DNA of 46,469 bases, from assembly GCA_966250375.1 (NCBI GenBank), contig CBINHE010000026.1:1-46469 (forward strand), given 5' to 3'. Shown piece by piece: positions 17,237-24,848 of this stretch. The DNA is from CAMLDH01 sp966250375 (GTDB taxonomy: Bacteria; Pseudomonadota; Gammaproteobacteria; Burkholderiales; Burkholderiaceae_D). The notes beneath the pieces are model-generated. The model saw nothing but the letters and a program-made list of their open reading frames with translations. It was not told the origin of the DNA and ran no database searches. Position 1 is the first letter of the stretch, and each line of letters begins with the position of its first letter. The translations under genes were made by a program, and so were the position numbers.

Positions 17237-17824
17237 GTGAAATTTCTTAATTATTTGGAAGAATGGGTGATTGCGACGCTGATGGGCGTAGCGACCCTTA
17301 TCATCTTCGTCGCGGTGATCCACCGTTATACATCCGGCCTGCCGATTCCCGGCGTGCAGGATTATCTTATCAAGCTCAATACCAGCTGGGCGCAGGAAGT
17401 CACAATCTACATGTTCGTGTGGATGGCCAAGTTTGGCGCTGCCTATGGCGTACGTACCGGCATCCATGTCGGCGTCGATGTGCTGATCAATCGACTCAAT
17501 ACGCCGTGGCGCAATAAATTCATCGTGTTCGGCCTGCTGGCCGGTGCGACTTTTACTGCAATCGTCGGTACTTTGGGCGCCAGGTTCGTATGGGCAATCG
17601 GCCATACCGACCAGGTATCGGCGGATCTGGAAATGCCGATGTGGATCGTCTATCTCGCGGTGCCTCTGGGCTCTTATCTGATGTCGTTCCGCTTCCTGCA
17701 AGTGACGTGGCAATTCCTCAAAACCGGCACGCTGCCGAAACATGACCATTCGCATGTGGAAGGTCTGGATGACGAGCTGAGCAAAGACGCAAACGAACTG
17801 ACACGTAAAGGAGCCGCAGCATGA
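17237..17824 (+). CDS. dctQ: TRAP transporter small membrane subunit DctQ
   Basis: A 195-residue four-helix membrane protein that bridges the receptor DctP and the large subunit. Helices: VIATLMGVATLIIFVAV, WAQEVTIYMFVWMAKFGAA, FIVFGLLAGATFTAIVG and IVYLAVPLGSYLMSF, with the family motif SWAQEVTIYMFVWM. The GTG at 17237 is chosen because AGGGGG precedes it and the protein then begins like other DctQ proteins (KFLNYLEEW); the longer frame from 17150 adds unrelated residues. Its stop overlaps the dctM start (ATGA), implying coupling. Confidence 0.92.
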   Translation: MKFLNYLEEWVIATLMGVATLIIFVAVIHRYTSGLPIPGVQDYLIKLNTSWAQEVTIYMFVWMAKFGAAYGVRTGIHVGVDVLINRLNTPWRNKFIVFGLLAGATFTAIVGTLGARFVWAIGHTDQVSADLEMPMWIVYLAVPLGSYLMSFRFLQVTWQFLKTGTLPKHDHSHVEGLDDELSKDANELTRKGAAA

Positions 17825-19101
17825 GCGCACTCATCATTTTTGTGCTGCTGTTGGCCCTGATGTTGACCGGCATGCCTATCTCGATTTCACTCGGCCTAAC
17901 AGTCTTGACCTTCCTCTTCACGATGACGGATGTGCCGATCGAATCGGTCGCGCTGAAACTGTTTACCGGCATTGAAAAATTCGAGATCATGGCGATCCCG
18001 TTCTTCATCCTGGCAGGCAATTTCCTGACGCACGGCGGTGTCGCGCGGCGCATGATCAATTTTGCGACATCGATGATCGGCCATTGGCACGGCGGTCTGG
18101 CGTTGGGCGGCGTGATGGCCTGCGCGCTGTTTGCCGCAGTGTCCGGCTCCAGTCCGGCAACCGTGGTGGCGATCGGCTCCATCATCCTGCCGGCGATGGT
18201 CAAGCAGGGCTTCCCCAACAAGTTTGGTGCCGGTGTCATCACCACGTCCGGCGCGCTGGGCATCCTGATTCCGCCATCGATCGTGATGGTGATGTATTCG
18301 GTATCGACCAACACCTCGGTCGGCAAGCTGTTCATGGCCGGCGTGGTGCCCGGTTTGCTGCTCGCCTTCCTGCTCGGCTTGACTACCTGGCACCTGGCGC
18401 GCAAAAAGGGCTATCCACGGCTGCCGAAAGCAACCTGGGCTGAACGTTTCGTTACCTTCCGCAAAAGCGCCTGGGGTTTGCTGTTGATCGTAATCGTGAT
18501 GGGCGGGATTTATACCGGCATCTTTACGCCGACGGAAGCGGCAGCGATGGCGGCAGTCTATGCATTCATCATCGCCGTGTTCGTCTACAAGGATATGTCG
18601 CTAAAGCAGGTGCCGAAGGTATTACTCGATTCCGCATCGATGTCCGCGATGCTGCTGTATATCATCACCAACGCCGTGTTGTTCTCATTCCTGATGACCA
18701 GTGAAAACATCCCGCAAGCAATGGCGGAATGGATTACCGGTAAAGGCTTGGGCATCATCACATTCCTGTTGGTGGTGAATGTCCTGCTGCTGATTGCAGG
18801 CAATGTCATGGAACCATCATCGATCGTGTTGATCATGGCGCCGATCCTGTTCCCGGTTGCAATGAAGCTTGGCATTGACCCGGTTCACTTCGGTATCATC
18901 ATGGTTGTCAATATGGAAGTCGGCATGTGCCACCCCCCGGTGGGATTGAATTTATATGTCGCTTCCGGGATCACCAAAATGGGGATTTCCGAATTGACTG
19001 TGGCGGTGGCGCCTTGGTTGTTGACGATGATCGGTTTCTTGCTCTTGATTACTTATGTGCCGCAACTTTCACTCTGGCTGCCAAATTTGATTTACAACTA
19101 A
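17821..19101 (+). CDS. dctM: TRAP transporter large permease subunit DctM
   Basis: The ion-coupled permease of the TRAP system. 426 residues, very hydrophobic, with about 12 predicted membrane segments. Conserved stretches are the start LIIFVLLLALMLTGMPIS, MAIPFFILAGNFLTHGGVARRM, FAAVSGSSPATVVAIGS, GALGILIPPSIVMVMYSV, and MEVGMCHPPVGLNL near the C-terminus. It begins inside the dctQ stop codon. Full family length; no defects. Confidence 0.96.
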   Translation: MSALIIFVLLLALMLTGMPISISLGLTVLTFLFTMTDVPIESVALKLFTGIEKFEIMAIPFFILAGNFLTHGGVARRMINFATSMIGHWHGGLALGGVMACALFAAVSGSSPATVVAIGSIILPAMVKQGFPNKFGAGVITTSGALGILIPPSIVMVMYSVSTNTSVGKLFMAGVVPGLLLAFLLGLTTWHLARKKGYPRLPKATWAERFVTFRKSAWGLLLIVIVMGGIYTGIFTPTEAAAMAAVYAFIIAVFVYKDMSLKQVPKVLLDSASMSAMLLYIITNAVLFSFLMTSENIPQAMAEWITGKGLGIITFLLVVNVLLLIAGNVMEPSSIVLIMAPILFPVAMKLGIDPVHFGIIMVVNMEVGMCHPPVGLNLYVASGITKMGISELTVAVAPWLLTMIGFLLLITYVPQLSLWLPNLIYN

Positions 19102-19123
19102 ATATTTGATTTATAATTGCGCC

Positions 19124-19369
19124 ACTTCAAGGTCGCAGCTGCCGAATTGCTCCAAGCTGTGACCTTATTGATGCGAGGCATTTGCTGAATGCAATCCTGA
19201 CAAGCATGCAAGAAATCGAATTTGAAGGGGACGGTACATAAGAACGGCAGTACGACCAAAAATGTACCAGGAGGCATGTGTTTCAATAAAAACTGCGGTG
19301 GCAACACACGCAAGCAGTCAGGAACACAAGAGCAGTATTTAAGGGCGCATCGCAAGATGCGCCTTTTTT
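19124..19369 (+). ncRNA. Candidate small RNA between dctM and the alkyltransferase gene
   Basis: A free-standing transcription unit is suggested by a perfect TATAAT at 19112-19117, a 12-bp stem (AAGGTCGCAGCT 19129-19140 with AGCTGTGACCTT 19155-19166, one G-T pair) at the expected 5' end, a smaller stem GCATT/AATGC after it, a GGTACAT/ATGTACC pair, and an intrinsic terminator GGCGCATC-gcaa-GATGCGCC plus six Ts (19344-19369). The -35 box is poor (TTGATT at 19-bp spacing). It does not match 6S, tmRNA, RNase P or SRP RNA as I know them. A 26-codon frame starting MYQEACV is possible but has no Shine-Dalgarno. Alternatively it is the 3' UTR of dctPQM. Confidence 0.4.
19344..19369 (+). terminator. 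Intrinsic terminator before the alkyltransferase gene
   Basis: GGCGCATC/GATGCGCC stem, tetraloop GCAA and six Ts. Ends either the candidate small RNA or the dctPQM transcript and separates it from the alkyltransferase-xerD pair. Confidence 0.85.
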
Positions 19370-19420
19370 GTTTTAAGCTATCCAAAATATGTGTCCATTC
19401 GATTTGTCTCCACTGGCGAA

Positions 19421-19927
19421 ATGCGTTCCATGAAATCAATCCAACGCGACAGCTTGTTTTCTGCCATCGTGCCGGCGCCGTTCGGCGCCATCGGCATTCG
19501 GACCGAACCTGGCCTATTGCGCGAACTGGTTTATCTGCCCCCGACGTTTGAGGAAAAAGCGCCGGACGATCCGCTCGCGGAAAAGGTTGCGCGCCAAGTC
19601 GAGCGTTATCTGGCCGAACCCGACAGCCGCTTCGATCTGCCCTTGGCCGAAGTTGGCACCGCGTTCCAGCGCAATGTATGGCGCGTAATCGCAGCCATCC
19701 CGCGCGGCGACGTGCTGACCTATGGCGAAGTCGCCCGGCTGATTCAATCTGCCCCGCGCGCGGTAGGGCAGGCGTGCGGCGCCAACTGGTTTCCGCTGGT
19801 GATCCCATGCCATCGCGTGACCGCATCCGGCGGCCTCGGCGGATTTTCGAATCGCGACGACGAAACCGGTTTCCATGTCGGCGTCAAACGCTGGCTGCTC
19901 GCGCATGAAGGCGTAGGGGGTTATTGA
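19421..19927 (+). CDS. Methylated-DNA--protein-cysteine methyltransferase (O6-alkylguanine)
   Basis: A suicide DNA-repair enzyme that moves the alkyl group from O6-alkylguanine to its own Cys. The active site is the PCHRV motif in WFPLVIPCHRVTASGG, with the helix-turn-helix region FQRNVWRVIAAIPRGDVLTYGEVAR before it and the GGFSN..G loop after it. About 168 residues from ATG 19421; ATG 19430 is equally possible and GTG 19391 less so. It shares the TGATG junction with xerD and is probably cotranscribed with it. Ogt-type rather than Ada, as there is no N-terminal regulatory domain. Confidence 0.95.
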   Translation: MRSMKSIQRDSLFSAIVPAPFGAIGIRTEPGLLRELVYLPPTFEEKAPDDPLAEKVARQVERYLAEPDSRFDLPLAEVGTAFQRNVWRVIAAIPRGDVLTYGEVARLIQSAPRAVGQACGANWFPLVIPCHRVTASGGLGGFSNRDDETGFHVGVKRWLLAHEGVGGY

Positions 19928-20832
19928 TGACCGGCAGCGCAGACGCAAGCCAGGCCGCCATCGATGAATTCTGCGACACCTTGTGGCTGGAAGACGGCCT
20001 GGCAAAAAATACACTCGAAGCCTACCGACGAGACATGCGCCTGTTCGCAGAATGGCTGCAAACGGAGCGCGACAAGGCCTTGTACGCAGCGCAGGCCGAT
20101 GACCTCAATGCGTACTTCTTCGCCAAATACGAAAGCAGCAAGGCCACCTCATCCAACCGGCGCCTCGCGGTACTGAAACGCTTCTACCAGCTCGCGCTAC
20201 GCCAAAACAAAATCAGCATCGACCCCTGCCTGCGCATGAAATCGGCCAAGCAGGCGCCGCGTTATCCAAAGACCCTGACCGAGTCGCAAGTCGAAGCCCT
20301 GCTGGCCGCGCCGGATGTGAACACGCCACTCGGCCTGCGCGACCGCACCATGCTCGAACTGATGTATGCCAGCGGCCTGCGCGTGTCCGAACTGGTCCTG
20401 CTCAAATCGATTGAAGTCGGCATGAACGAAGGCGTACTGCGTATCACCGGCAAAGGCAGCAAGACGCGCCTGGTGCCATTCGGCGAAGAGGCGCGGATGT
20501 GGATCGAGCGCTACCTGAAAGAAGCACGCACAGCGATCCTGAACGGCCAGATCGACGACGCGTTATTCGTCACCGGCCGCGGCGGCGCGATGACGCGTCA
20601 GATGTTCTGGACGCTGATCAAGAAGCACGCATTGAAAGCCAACATCAACGCGCCGCTGTCGCCGCACACCTTGCGCCACGCATTCGCCACGCATTTGCTG
20701 AACCACGGCGCGGATCTGCGCGTGGTGCAATTGCTGCTGGGGCATGCCGATATTTCGACCACGCAGATCTATACGCATGTGGCGCGGGAGAGGTTGAAGA
20801 AGCTGCACGCGGAGCATCATCCGCGTGGGTGA
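19927..20832 (+). CDS. xerD: Site-specific tyrosine recombinase XerD
   Basis: Resolves chromosome dimers at dif together with XerC. 301 residues. An N-terminal SAM-like domain (IDEFCDTLWLEDGLAKNTLEAYRRD) precedes the catalytic domain with Arg in ASGLRVSELV, Lys in GKGSKTRLVPF, His-x-x-Arg in LSPHTLRHAFATHLL, His in LLGHADIST and nucleophile Tyr in QIYTHV. This is the housekeeping enzyme, not an integron integrase: it lacks the extra IntI helix region between the His-Arg boxes. It lies at the left border of the cassette-like region. Confidence 0.97.
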   Translation: MTGSADASQAAIDEFCDTLWLEDGLAKNTLEAYRRDMRLFAEWLQTERDKALYAAQADDLNAYFFAKYESSKATSSNRRLAVLKRFYQLALRQNKISIDPCLRMKSAKQAPRYPKTLTESQVEALLAAPDVNTPLGLRDRTMLELMYASGLRVSELVLLKSIEVGMNEGVLRITGKGSKTRLVPFGEEARMWIERYLKEARTAILNGQIDDALFVTGRGGAMTRQMFWTLIKKHALKANINAPLSPHTLRHAFATHLLNHGADLRVVQLLLGHADISTTQIYTHVARERLKKLHAEHHPRG

Positions 20833-20861
20833 AGAATGTATTGATGAAATGGGCTTATCGG

Positions 20862-21098
20862 CTAACAGCGTCGAGTGGTGAAATTACCCTGGGGCGCACT
20901 AAGCTGCGCGGGCTTGCCCACACGCATATCCCGCAGCGTATTAATGCTGCCCTCATTTAGTCGCACCTTCCATGTGTATGCCATCTTCCTTGCCACGCCG
21001 ACGGTAGCGGCTGCTTGCGCAGGCGTCTCCCCCCAGCATGAGTCGTCCAGTGCATACCCGCTTGCGGGTGGCTGCATCCATTTTTGCAATGCATACAT
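20862..21098 (-). pseudogene. N-terminal remnant of an IS630-like transposase
   Basis: A 78-codon stub whose only recognisable part is a helix-turn-helix followed by a linker, AAATVGVARKMAYTWKVRLNEGSINTLRDMRVGKPAQLS, as found at the N-terminus of IS630-type transposases (..GVSRRT..W..RY.EGG...L.D..R.GRP..L). The DDE catalytic part is absent and the frame ends abruptly after PQGNF. It marks the edge of the accessory region and is a possible past source of transposase for the TA-flanked miniature elements. The surrounding 20833-21296 stretch holds nothing else I can identify. Confidence 0.5.
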
Positions 21099-21296
21099 TC
21101 TCCGATCAATTGAATTGCTCGATCTGATAACGCATGGCGTCAAATGTGGTTGTCATGAATTACGTAATTATCAATAGGCGTTAGATCCCCCCATACATAT
21201 GGGATACCGCCAACCCTCCTATTCAGTTATTCTCACATCCGCTTGTCGATTGTTCCTACAGTCTCGTTGGCTACAGCTTATCTCTGATAAAACTGG

Positions 21297-21902
21297 ATGA
21301 AGAAAAAAGAAATAAAGTCTATGGCCTATACGCTTATCGAATCCGGTATGCGAAAGAGTGAGGTGTTTTTTCAATTATCTGAAAAGGGAGTAAAAGACAG
21401 CCGACTTGCGCATTTCATTGCTTCACATGCCGATCCTGTATTACACGATAAGCACGAGAAGTTGAACAACTTCGCTATTACCCTGATGTTTGTCCAGGCG
21501 TTGTTTGCGCTCATTGTCGGCTATGGGCTCGGCGCACAAATTGGTCCAAACGCCAAATGGATAACCGCAGCGATAATTGGATCGATTCCGCTGTTGTTCG
21601 CATGGGGTTTCTACAAGCAATTTGTTGGCGCCTACAACGCCTATATTCTGCTTACTATCATTAACTTGCCGAAGCAATTTGAGGGCTTCACTAAAGCACC
21701 AATTGCGTCATTGATCGGCTTGGGGATTAGTGTTTTTATCCTCGCTCTCGTTTGGTATCTGAGATCAAAGCTCTTTCCAAATTTTGGCTTTATTGCGCCA
21801 AAGAAGATCAAGGGCGAGTATGTTTTTTTCAGGCTAATCGTGATCAGCTTTAACTTGTTATTGAACATTGACGCACAAGTGCGCCGTTTAATGCAACGTT
21901 AG
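21297..21902 (+). CDS. Small integral membrane protein of unknown function (cassette gene)
   Basis: I do not recognise the family. 201 residues: a charged helical N-terminus (KKKEIKSMAYTLIESGMRKSEVFFQLSEKG, possibly a small helical motif) followed by four hydrophobic segments (ALFALIVGYGLG, TAAIIGSIPLLFAWGF, YILLTIINL, LIGLGISVFILALVW). The last 19 codons run through an attC-like site and the stop codon lies in its GTTAGAT core, so the gene is likely the payload of an integron cassette whose natural C-terminus may have been extended. AT-richer than the core genes nearby. Confidence 0.65.
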   Translation: MKKKEIKSMAYTLIESGMRKSEVFFQLSEKGVKDSRLAHFIASHADPVLHDKHEKLNNFAITLMFVQALFALIVGYGLGAQIGPNAKWITAAIIGSIPLLFAWGFYKQFVGAYNAYILLTIINLPKQFEGFTKAPIASLIGLGISVFILALVWYLRSKLFPNFGFIAPKKIKGEYVFFRLIVISFNLLLNIDAQVRRLMQR

Positions 21903-21904
21903 AT
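21848..21904 (+). other. attC-like recombination site 1
   Basis: 57 bp from CTTTAAC (one mismatch to the RYYYAAC core) to GTTAGAT (perfect GTTRRRY core). The centre is a CGCAC-AA-GTGCG inverted repeat, and the outer TAAC..TTG pairs imperfectly with CAAC..GTTA, as in folded attC sites with bulged bases. It overlaps the end of the upstream gene. Confidence 0.55.
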
Positions 21905-21932
21905 TCCTTTCATCAATCCTTCCAGGTTTTCC

Positions 21933-22232
21933 ATGAATACTCTCGACATCAAAGAACTTCCTTTTTCATCCAAAGCGCGCATTTGCTGGGGTTTTTTCTG
22001 GCGCGGTATCGTCGTAACAATGGGTTCAGCACTTTGTGCTGGATTGCTAGGTGCCATCGCCGGGTTCATCTTGGCACTTATTGGGGCCACGAAGGCTTCA
22101 GTGACCGTTGTTGGCGGCGTGCTGGGTACCCTTAGTGGTCTATTCTTCTTGTATCTACTTGTACGCTGGCTCTTATCTAATCGTATTGGGGACTTCAGGT
22201 TAGTTCTGATCCATGCTGAAGAAAAAATTTAA
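21933..22232 (+). CDS. Small membrane protein (cassette gene)
   Basis: 99 residues, unrecognised. Two hydrophobic helices, VVTMGSALCAGLLGAIAGFILALIG and VVGGVLGTLSGLFFLYLLV, follow a soluble N-terminus (NTLDIKELPFSSKARI); a short charged tail ends the protein. It starts 29 bp after the GTTAGAT core of attC-like site 1 and its stop codon lies in the RYYYAAC box of the next attC-like site, the usual geometry of an integron cassette. No function can be assigned. Confidence 0.6.
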   Translation: MNTLDIKELPFSSKARICWGFFWRGIVVTMGSALCAGLLGAIAGFILALIGATKASVTVVGGVLGTLSGLFFLYLLVRWLLSNRIGDFRLVLIHAEEKI

Positions 22233-22280
22233 CATTTCAATCAGCTTGGCCGCTTTGCGCCAGTCATGTCTGTGTTAGCT
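22227..22280 (+). other. attC-like recombination site 2
   Basis: 54 bp from ATTTAAC (perfect RYYYAAC) to GTTAGCT (one mismatch to GTTRRRY). AACA pairs with TGTT at the ends and TGGC-C-GC with GC-GCCA around a TTT loop, giving an imperfect stem with a bulged C. Confidence 0.55.
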
Positions 22281-22283
22281 ATC

Positions 22284-22475
22284 ATGAACGTCCGCATAGC
22301 GGACGTAAACGATGCTCGAAGAATTGGCGATCTGATTCGCTCTTTGATCCAACCCTTCTTACTGTCAACAGAGGGTGATGGAGCTGAGCCATTTTTCGAA
22401 TCGATAAGTGAGGAAGCGATTCGGCGCTACATTGCAGCAGAAGGTTTTTCTTACTTTGTCGCAGTGCTGTTTTAG
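22284..22475 (+). pseudogene. Truncated GNAT acetyltransferase (N-terminal part)
   Basis: 64 residues beginning MNVRIADVNDARRIGDLIRS and containing FFESISEEAIRRYI..GFSYFVA, clearly the N-terminal third of a GNAT acetyltransferase and similar in plan to the intact one at 34883 (residues 1-60: IRPATTSDAAEISFLI, SSIAAYI, NFDYLVA). The acetyl-CoA-binding part is missing: the frame stops just before a perfect 28-bp palindrome, which appears to have replaced the rest of the gene. The start lies 4 bp after an attC-like core. Confidence 0.65.
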
Positions 22476-22478
22476 GGC

Positions 22479-22506
22479 CGTAAGGCGCATCGCGATGCGC
22501 CTTACG
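22479..22506. repeat. 28-bp perfect palindrome at a gene breakpoint
   Basis: CGTAAGGCGCATCG followed directly by its reverse complement, 4 bp after the premature stop of the GNAT fragment. The core resembles the terminator stem at 19344 (GGCGCATC..GATGCGCC), so it may be a displaced terminator or a REP-like unit. Confidence 0.6.
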
Positions 22507-22653
22507 ACTTGCATCTTACGGTCTTGAACCATAAACCTTCACGCCGGCATACATCAGATTTGACTTTATCTCCAGTAGGTATTGGATGGAGCCGCACTCG
22601 CCGCCAATACTTAACTTTTACAAGCACTTGCGGCAATAAAAAACGGAAAACAA

Positions 22654-23322
22654 ATGAAAATGCAATCTGGACGGAAGCAAGCACTTAAACTTGCCGTCGC
22701 AATAACGTTAATTCTTGGAGGGGGAGCTGTAAGCGCCACTCCAATCAGCATTGCCAATTTCAGTTTTGAAAATATCGCCTTTACTGATGGACATTTCAGC
22801 ATTGGCGCAGCGACGGGCTGGGTGAATTCTGGGAATTCCGGCGCTTGGAACCCGACGATAGGCCAAATGAAACAAGGACCAACAAATGGATTCCAAGTTG
22901 GATTTTCGAACCAAAAAGGCTTAGGCTTAAGCCAAACGTTGTCCGCTACATTGATGGCAAATATTCAATATACGCTTATGGTAGATGTACTGTCTCGAAC
23001 AGATGGCTTCTTTCACAAATCAAGCATTCTTGAATTACGCACTGCGGACGACAATATTCTTGCGTCTGCCTCAATCGGAGTTATTGCCGCAGGCAGCAAT
23101 GGACTGCTTACAGTCAAATACTTGGCAAGCGCAAGCGATCCAAATTTGGGGAAAAATTTAAAGATCGCATTAATAGCTGGCGGACCCCAATCTGACTGGG
23201 ACAATGTGCGCTTGGATGCAACCGGTAGCACTAGTACCGTTTCGGAGCCGACTGTAATATGGCTATTTGGCTTGGGCTTATTAGGTCTTTGTGGAATGAA
23301 AAAAGTTAATCTCACAGCCTAA
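22654..23322 (+). CDS. PEP-CTERM-like secreted protein with degenerate sorting signal
   Basis: 222 residues. Signal peptide (ALKLAVAITLILGGGAVSA), then a beta-rich domain beginning IANFSFENIAFTDG with a later WDNVRLDA, a carbohydrate-binding-like arrangement common in PEP-CTERM proteins. The C-terminus has the tripartite sorting layout: VSEP motif (Ser where the usual V-P-E-P has Pro), hydrophobic helix VIWLFGLGLLGLCGM and a basic KK. Exosortase would process it for surface export; no exosortase is in this window. No attC core is visible directly before it. Role unknown, perhaps in the extracellular matrix. Confidence 0.7.
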   Translation: MKMQSGRKQALKLAVAITLILGGGAVSATPISIANFSFENIAFTDGHFSIGAATGWVNSGNSGAWNPTIGQMKQGPTNGFQVGFSNQKGLGLSQTLSATLMANIQYTLMVDVLSRTDGFFHKSSILELRTADDNILASASIGVIAAGSNGLLTVKYLASASDPNLGKNLKIALIAGGPQSDWDNVRLDATGSTSTVSEPTVIWLFGLGLLGLCGMKKVNLTA

Positions 23323-23333
23323 CGATTAAGGTT

Positions 23334-23974
23334 AGCAAGTAGGTTGGGCTAGCGCTTCACCAGCCCAACATCCAATGAGATGACCGTCAATGAGATACCG
23401 CAGAGCGAACATCCCCGGTGCCACGTATTTTTTCACTGTCAATCTCGCCGATCGCAAGAGCAATCTCCTCACGGAATACATTGATATCTTTCGCAACGCC
23501 ATGAAAAAAATCCGGCAATCCCATCCTTTCGACATCATCGCGATGGTGGTATTGCCGGATCATTTGCATGCCATTTGGCGATTGCCGGAAGGTGATGCGG
23601 ATTTCCCACTGCGCTAGTCTTTGATCAAAGCCGCATTTTCACGCGAGATCCCTGAAACCGAAGTGATACGACGCAGCAGAAAAATGAAGCGCGAGCGCGG
23701 CATATGGCAATGACGGTATTGAGAACATTAAATCAGAAATGACGATGACCTGGAAAAGCATGTGGCGTACGTTCACGTCAATCCGGTAAAGCATGGGTAT
23801 GTGGCGAGCGTGGTGGAGTGGCCGTATTCGTCCATTCATCGGAAAATTGCGAGGGGAAATGTGGATGAGAGTTGGCGTTGTTTTGATGAAGCTACAATAA
23901 ATGAATGAACGTCGTGGCTGTTTGTTTTTGGTGGGGATGTTGGGCTGGTGAAGCGTTAGCCCAACCTACTTGCT
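23334..23974 (+). mobile_element. REP-flanked RAYT transposase element
   Basis: Two nearly identical REP-like sequences in inverted orientation bound the element: left 23334-23373 (AGCAAGTAGGTTGGGCTAGC...) and right 23935-23974, its reverse complement with one difference. Each REP contains a GTTGGGCT / AGCCCAAC stem. Between them lies a decayed REP-associated tyrosine transposase gene. This is the classic REPtron layout. Confidence 0.75.
23390..23908 (+). pseudogene. REP-associated tyrosine transposase (RAYT), four in-frame stops
   Basis: Single frame from ATG 23390 to TGA 23906 encoding an IS200/IS605-related Y1 transposase: RRANIPGATYFFTVNLADR at the N-terminus, the HUH metal motif in VVLPDHLHAIWRLP, and YVHVNPVKHGYV..EWPYSSIH with the catalytic Tyr region. 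Stops at codon 76 (TAG) and three further in-frame stops just before IRNDDDLEKH interrupt it; at least three fit single transitions from Trp or Arg codons. No frameshift is present, so inactivation looks recent. The enzyme family cuts and pastes single-stranded REP sequences. Confidence 0.8.
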
Positions 23975-24196
23975 ATTGCCCGTCGTGCCACATAAAGAAG
24001 CTCCGTTCCCCGCTGAAAGAAGGGCCTCGCGGCTGGTTCTGTTCGGTAAAGGACTGTCGATAGTCGTACACAAATCCAGACTACAAAGCGCCATCTGCTG
24101 ACGTGCATCATTCTGGAGGGCGTAATTCTTCGATCTGGTAACCTCTAACTTCACACAGCAGGATTTCATTGCTACGATAGAGGCTCCTTCGTGGTG

Positions 24197-24267
24197 GTAA
24201 CACATGACTTGGCAATTGACACGGATTCAACGATGATGCCATTGATCCGGTCATCTTAACGTTGGGC
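24197..24267 (+). other. attC-like recombination site 3
   Basis: About 70 bp ending in a perfect GTTGGGC core (24261-24267) two bases before the next gene. ATGAC pairs with GTCAT and TGGCA with TGCCA in an imperfect stem; the left core GGTAAC is weak. The preceding 23976-24196 contains no gene I can support. Confidence 0.4.
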
Positions 24268-24269
24268 AT

Positions 24270-24848
24270 ATGTCTCCATTAAAAATTCTGGTTCGTTGGA
24301 TTCAGGAAGAACGAAAGCAAGATAGCGTTTTCCCGAATGGTGCCGTTCTTGGCACGGTCAGTCCATCGGGCGAGGTACGCACGCGAATGCTTGGAGTTCA
24401 CTTTGATGAACAAGGAGTTCCACGATTCCACACCACGCCCAATTCTCGTAAGGTACTTGACCTTCGCGATAACAACTGTGCCTCGCTGACTTTTGCCTTC
24501 CAAAATTCTCGTAGATCTGTTTCTCTGGAGGGAGTGGTGTTGCTGCTGACGCAAGAAGAGCTTGTCTCAGACTGGCTATCACTCGATATCGAATTTAGAA
24601 AAAGTTACTTGGTCTTTGGGCCAGCCTCTGGCAGCCCTTTGCTCAACGAGGCAGAGCTTGTCAGTGCGCGACAAAAAATTTCCCTGGGAGCAGAGCAAAA
24701 CGTGCCTGCGTCCTTCATTGGTTTTAAGTTTTCTTTTGTTTCCCGTATCGCATTTTATTCAGTCGGCCAAGGCGATTTTGCGGAACATACGATCCATAGT
24801 TACAGCAAGCAAAGCGGCACTTGGTCGACTCTGCACGTCGTGCCGTGA
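24270..24848 (+). CDS. Pyridoxamine 5'-phosphate oxidase-like flavoprotein (cassette gene)
   Basis: 192 residues with the split-barrel flavin-binding pattern: GAVLGTVSPSGEVRTRMLGVHFDEQGVPRFHT, TTPNSRKVLDLRDNNCASLTF and SVSLEGVVLLL, the order seen in PdxH-like proteins (variation of R-x-V-L-x-K, SRK, and the R..EG strand). The C-terminal PdxH dimer motif is replaced by FSFVSRIAFYSVGQ, so it is a PNPOx-like protein of unknown substrate rather than PdxH itself. ATG starts two bases after a GTTGGGC core, and a GTTGAGG core follows at 24902, so it is a cassette payload. Confidence 0.75.
   Translation: MSPLKILVRWIQEERKQDSVFPNGAVLGTVSPSGEVRTRMLGVHFDEQGVPRFHTTPNSRKVLDLRDNNCASLTFAFQNSRRSVSLEGVVLLLTQEELVSDWLSLDIEFRKSYLVFGPASGSPLLNEAELVSARQKISLGAEQNVPASFIGFKFSFVSRIAFYSVGQGDFAEHTIHSYSKQSGTWSTLHVVP

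Noticed and set aside
19124..19369. tmRNA or 6S RNA as identity of the candidate small RNA
   Set aside because: No tRNA-like ends or tag frame for tmRNA, and no long central bubble flanked by a closing stem as in 6S RNA.
19927..20832. Could be the integrase of the cassette array
   Set aside because: It matches housekeeping XerD over its whole length, lacks the extra region of IntI proteins, and forms an operon with a DNA repair gene.
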